Origin: Berberis thunbergii | Taxonomy: Eukaryota > Streptophyta > Magnoliopsida > Ranunculales > Berberidaceae | Reading direction: 5' to 3' | NCBI GenBank assembly: GCA_003290165.1 | Contig: QNQO01000532.1 | Coordinates: 124,001 to 188,000, forward strand | DNA length: 64,000 nucleotides | Shown here: positions 43,401 through 49,400 of the stretch, one piece after another | How the letters are laid out: every line of letters starts with the position of its first letter | Position numbering within the stretch: position 1 is the stretch's first letter | The notes under the pieces: model-generated | What the model was told of the DNA's origin: nothing | The model's database searches: none | Seen by the model: only the letters and a program-made list of their open reading frames with translations | Position numbers and translations under genes: made by a program

Positions 43401-46400
43401 TTGGTATCAAAGCTTCAACATCTTCTTGGGGTGAGATTTCATCAGCTTCGATGGCTGGTGGTCGTCGCGGGTAGATTCCGAACAAGGAAGCCCCTCACCG
43501 TGATCGTAGCGTTCAGAACGTGATGATTGAGGATTTACAAAGGCAAGTTGCAGAGCTAATCCAGTGTCTAACGGCGCAGGATTTCGGTAATCGTGAGATG
43601 GAAGATCACGAATCTGATTCCAGTTTCGAAAATCCGTATCACAACCGTGCTCGATTCTGGGAGTGTCGTGGTCGGGAGGATCGTCATGGAGACCTCAAAT
43701 TAAGAGTGGATCTGCCTAAGTTTTCTGGTACGTTACAGGCCGAAGGATATGTAGATTTGTTGAATGAAGGAGAGCGTATTTTTTAGTATAAGGAAGTTCT
43801 AGATCGTGTCAAAGTGAAATTTGTCGCCATCAAGCTCAAAGGCAGAGCATCTGCGTAGTGGGAGCAGTTGAGGCAATCACGAGAGAAGATGAAGAAGAAG
43901 ATGAAAGGTCCCTTCCTTTCGGCTACACTCAAACCTTATTCAGCGACTTCACTTGTTGAGGACCGTTTCGAAAGCATACCAGCGTGCACTTGCTGTGGAA
44001 AAACAGCAGAGCAGGAAGCCAATAATCAAAAGTGATCAAAGCGGTTGGCCAGTTCGCCCTCAAGAATTCCGTCCTGCCCAGCAGCCACTGCAGGGTAATT
44101 CTAACTCAAATATTAGATGTTTCAGACATGGTGAACATGGACATAGAGCGATTGAGTGCAGCCAAGTCTGCTATTTAGAATGATAACAATCTCCTGATTG
44201 AGGAAGACATGGTAGATAAACTGAGGAGCTTGGAGAGCCTATGTATGACGATGATGAAGATGGAGATGTGTTGTATGGAGATGGCCATGAGACTCTAATC
44301 GTTCATAAGAGTTTACCGACTCCAAAGGGTGATTCAGGAGCCGACTGGTTGAGAACCAATATTTTCCACATGACTTGCATAGTTACAGGTAAAGTCTACA
44401 AGATGATCATTGGCAGTAGCAGTTGTGAGAACGTAGTGTCTGAAGAGGTTGTCCAGAAATTGCAGTTGAAGACAAATCGTCATCCCAAGCCGTACAAATT
44501 ATCGTGGCTGACAGTAGATAGGCGATGCTAGTGTCTTTTTCGATCAACAAGAAATATTTTGATAATGCTTGGTGTAACGTTGTGTCTATGGATGCTTGTC
44601 ATGTATTGTTAGGGAGACCTTGGCAGTATGATCACAGTGTTATTCATGATGGGCGAAAAAATACATATTCCCTTAACATCAAAGAGAAGAAGATTGTGTT
44701 GACACCTCGTCGGGAAATGACCATTCCTACCCCGGTAGCCAATAATACTAACCTCTTTCTATGTCCAGGTTTTTGGGTGAGATTGAGCGTGGAGACGTGG
44801 TCTATGCTCTGCTGCCTTGTGGGAATAGTGTTGCAGAGGTGCAGCAACTGCTAGCAGAGTTTTCTGACATGATACCAGAGGATCTTCCTCCTGGCTGCCG
44901 CCAGAGGATTTCAATGAAGCTGTTGTGAACTCGAGGACGAATTCTTTCCAACCCGGGGCGATTGATGTAGGAGGGTTTCTAGGATTTCTAATTTGCTCTC
45001 AAAGTTATTTACTAAATAAATTATTCATAATCTTTCAATTTAATTAGGAGTCTTTTAGTTTCTTTTTTAAGATTAGGCTTTACTTTTTTTTTTAGGAATA
45101 GATTGCTTGTTATTTTAGTATTTGATTCTACTTTTTCTTTTAGGAATAGGCTGCTTATTATTCAAGTTATTTGAGCACTATAAATAGAGCTCTTCCTCAA
45201 TATTGTAGTATATTTTTTATTTGTATAATTTGAATTGACATTAGAGATATTTCTCTGTGTTTTGGGCGATTCTCTTGTGTTCTTTCCTGTGAATTGTCTG
45301 TTAGAGCTAGCCTGCAGAATAATCGCTATTCTGCCTGGCGTCACTCTGTTTCTATTTCCAATAAATTTTTTTTCAAGAATTAGATAGTTTGATGTCCTAC
45401 GTCGATTAGACGAAAAGGATTTAGAATCCTTCAATTAGAGAAGAAGAATATTAGAAAAAGGATAGAACTTGAGATTGAAAAAATAAATTGTTTTCAATAT
45501 AATAACTTGGTTGATTGATTGATTTAAACAAATAAGTCGTCTCCTTTATGTAGGATATGGAGGATAGTTTTACAAAAAACTACAATTAGCATTCTTCAAT
45601 ATATTAATTATTATAGGAATCTCATAGAAAATAGGAGTTCTTTTCAAAATAGAACTCCACCAAAATAGATAAGGAAATCCCATCGGAAATGGAGAGAAGA
45701 AATCCCATCAGAAATAGAAACTCCACTGTTATTGTTTTCGATCTAACATTTCAAAAAATTGGATAGCTTGATGTCCTACATCAATACCCTCATCACTCCA
45801 TGGATCATGCCAAAAGGAAGTATTGTAATGGACATGTCAATACGGTATGTAAACCACTAATTTATGCACAAGCAACACTCCATGGAATCAGGGAAGAAAG
45901 GCATTGTGGATAGGAGGAGATAAGAAGGCGAAAAATAAGTGAGTTGTAAATGACATTCCCATTTATGTGGGAATCACACTTATTTCTACATCTGAAGAAT
46001 CCAATTCTCATAGGGCTTGTCTTATTAGCGAGGAAACGGGCGAGGGAAGGGGGGGCAACCCTCCATCTCCCTCGAGATGCGTGAAGGCACACATCTCGAT
46101 GGGGATGGAGGGTTGCACCCCCTCCCTCGCCCGTTTCCTCACTCGTTTCCTCGCCAATTAGAATTCCCCATTCTCATATTTCATGAGAAAAATATAGGAA
46201 TACGATTCCTGTATTTTGTTAAAAAGTTTATAGTACACCATGAGCACATGCTTGAAAAAGCATTTGAGATGGCTTGGATTCCAAGGATGCAACCAAACAT
46301 GTTAGGTCTTCTACTCAGCCTTTAAAGCTAAAGCTTTAAGGTAAGGTGGGTCAAGTACTAGGGCAACCTTCATATGAGGGAGCTTTGTTCTGGATTTTGT

Positions 46401-49400
46401 GCTCTGTGTTGTTCATTTTGTTGTCTTTTATTACTATATATATAAAAATATGGCAAGGTACTGTCTCCAATGTCTATATACAAGGCCCTTGATTTTTTTT
46501 CGACCAATGCCTCTGTGGGTCTTTAGAGCTTGTTTGTATTTGGATACTAGGTTCCTTTTCCTAGTGGTTAAATCAGTCTTGAGAGGGCCTGCTTGTATGT
46601 CATGTGGAGTGCTTCCAATTCTTGTTTCAAGTTCTGGACCTGGCTACTTAGATTGCAAAATGAAGCTTACTTAAATTTCTTAGTTTCCGTTGCAAAGCAT
46701 GCATGGTGTTACCCAGAATATATATTTATGAATCAACAGAGACAATATATTGATAAAAAAAGTCCAAGTGGTTGAGGGAGTCGCAAGGAAGAGGTTATAA
46801 ATGGACAAGAGACTCAATACATGAAAAAGTAAACCATCCCCAATCAAACATACAAGAATATCAGTTTTAGAAATGTTACCCCATTACCGGACAAGAGCCT
46901 TGGTTTCATTGCAAATTGCTTGGCTATCCTTTTTCACCCCTTTGAGCACTATTATATCTTTCCTTCCAAAGAATCATGTTCTTCGACAGCCATGTAGTCA
47001 TAGGTTTCTATGCCAATTGGATTCCAAATGAAGAAAGCAATTGCCTGCCGGAACTGTGGTAGATACTTCCCTACATATAAACTGTATAAGCTGCCAAACC
47101 ACCTTGGAGGAACTGCAATTGGAGAAGAGATGATCAGTTGACTCTTCATCCGATTCCCACAGACTGCATCTATTTGGAATTGTGACTTCTCGGTAGACTA
47201 TCAACTGTTGAGATCTTGCCATGACCAGTGGTCAGATAAAAAAAAGAAAAAGAAATTAAACTCTAGGACGGATTTTTTTGGCCAGAAAATGCTATGACCA
47301 AAACGAAAGGGAAAGATAGCTAGGTTCGCTGCAGCATGACAGAAATGCCCTGATTTGTTCCATATCCACTCATTCCAACTGGGGCAGATTCAGAATCTCT
47401 GATTGCACTTCTAAACCCAGGTTCTAGGTGGTTGTATATCCTTTTAACTCCAAGTAAAGCTCTGCGACGGAACTGTTCTAAGTGACAGGCTGCAGATGAA
47501 ATAAAAAGCTCTTTATTGTTAAGGGGTGATCCAGACATCATTCCAGAATTAGCAAGTAATGCTGAAAACTCATGATATATCAGCTAATATCTCAAAAACA
47601 TATCCGTTGTCAGTGCAACTAATAGTGAAAAAAATTAATATATTTCATTATCCCAATTTAGCCCTCTCAAGACTATTTAATTACATATAGACTATGTAGC
47701 AGTGACATTGATACTAGGGTTGGGCAAGTCTGGGTAACCGGCCCGAAAAGCCAAAACCGAAGACCGGACCGATCATTTAAAAGTTGAAAATTTTGGACTC
47801 GAGCCCAAACCGAATGAGGCCAGTTAATCGGACCCCGGTTAACCAAATGCTCGGGCCAGGCCGGGTTGGTCTCGGTCATTTTACATCCCAGTTTTCAGCC
47901 CAAACCCATTTGTTCATCCCATTTTACATCCTCCACTCTCACACACACTCTACTTTGTGGTGGATCTGGAAGCGGAGGTGGAGAAGCAGTTGTTGAAGGA
48001 GGTGGAGAAAGTGGGGGCACTAGCGGAGGAGGAGATGAAGGAGCAGAGAGGCCACGCTTAGATCTCGGCGATGTAACCAAATCACAAATCTTACAAAGGA
48101 TATCTCTTGCTGATTTGCTCAACACATGCTACAAAATCCCATCATGATGATTTTGCCTTTCAATCTCTCATTGAATCCAATCCAAGTAATGGCTTCCACC
48201 AGATCCCTCAACCATCAGAGTAGACACAAACCCAAGACAACTACACTTCGAAAGCCATTGCAACCCAAGAACTCCCTCTTTACTGATTCTCCAAACATCC
48301 AAAAGTCCAAATGGATCAAGATCTCCCTCGTCGGAGATTCCAACAAAGAAAACTCCCCATTCAGGACTCACTCCATTCCAGCTCCAGTTCTGCTCGATTC
48401 ATCACTTGCAGAAGAACTCAGTGCCATCAGGAAGAAGGTTGAAAGACTGAAATTGGAGAAAGAGAAGACGGAGAAGCTGTTAGAAGAGCGGGGTGAGGTT
48501 CTTGATGGGGCGATGAGAGAAATGGAGATAAGAGGAAAAAAACAAATTGGGCTGGAAATGGAAGTCTAGAAACTTATTAGATTCACACCCGGGCCGGTTA
48601 CCCGACGAGCTTCAAAAATGGTAACTGAGGCTCGGACCAGAAACATTGGGCCGGGCCGGGTTTTAAAACCGAAATTAAAAAATAAATAAAAACCCAATCC
48701 GAATCGACCTGATCGGTCCGGTTGTCGGTTCGGTCCGGGTTTTCGGTCTGAAATGCCCACCCCTAATTGATACATTCCTCGTTATCTAACCCAGATTTAA
48801 GGTGTCCTACAGGTGGACTTAAAAACCACTAGGATGTGGACAAAACTGTATATTACGATATTATATTTTTTTAATGCTATAAAATTTATTCCATTAGTCA
48901 TAGTCTTATTTGTAAATCAATATTGCTAGATATGTACTACTAAGTTCCCATAATAATTGAAACTCTTGAAAGGTAAGTGAAAAAGTTAATAATCTAAGCA
49001 TAATTTTCAATTTGTGTCCAACATGGGAATTATTTGAACAATGAAGTGTCCTTATGTTTTCAGTCATGTTGCTCATTATCCATTCGTCATGCGACCGTCA
49101 TATCATCTGATGTCAATCATCCTTGCTATGCTATCATGTTTATGCAAGAGTACCTCTGTGTTGTCGCTCTACATATATACTTGACAATTACAATTTAACA
49201 TCATATTAGTTATGAAAAAGAGTTCTTACATCTAAAGCATGGGCACTGCAAAATTTCTAAAGTGTTTGTGTCAGACACTATCAACCACCGACGCTGCTTG
49301 GACACGTGTCAAACACTTGGTTAACATGTTCGGAATGTTTGACCAAGTTGGACACTTGCTGGACACTGTTTATTTATATTTTGTTTACAAATTTAAAAAA

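Larger units (their letters stand above)
42697..45403 (-). mobile_element. 5' LTR (family 2, copy 2), split by a nested gypsy element
   Basis: The LTR parts 42697-43023 and about 45349-45403 join into one copy matching 41531-41854, after removing the nested element and one copy of its CTCTG target duplication. Confidence 0.72.
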
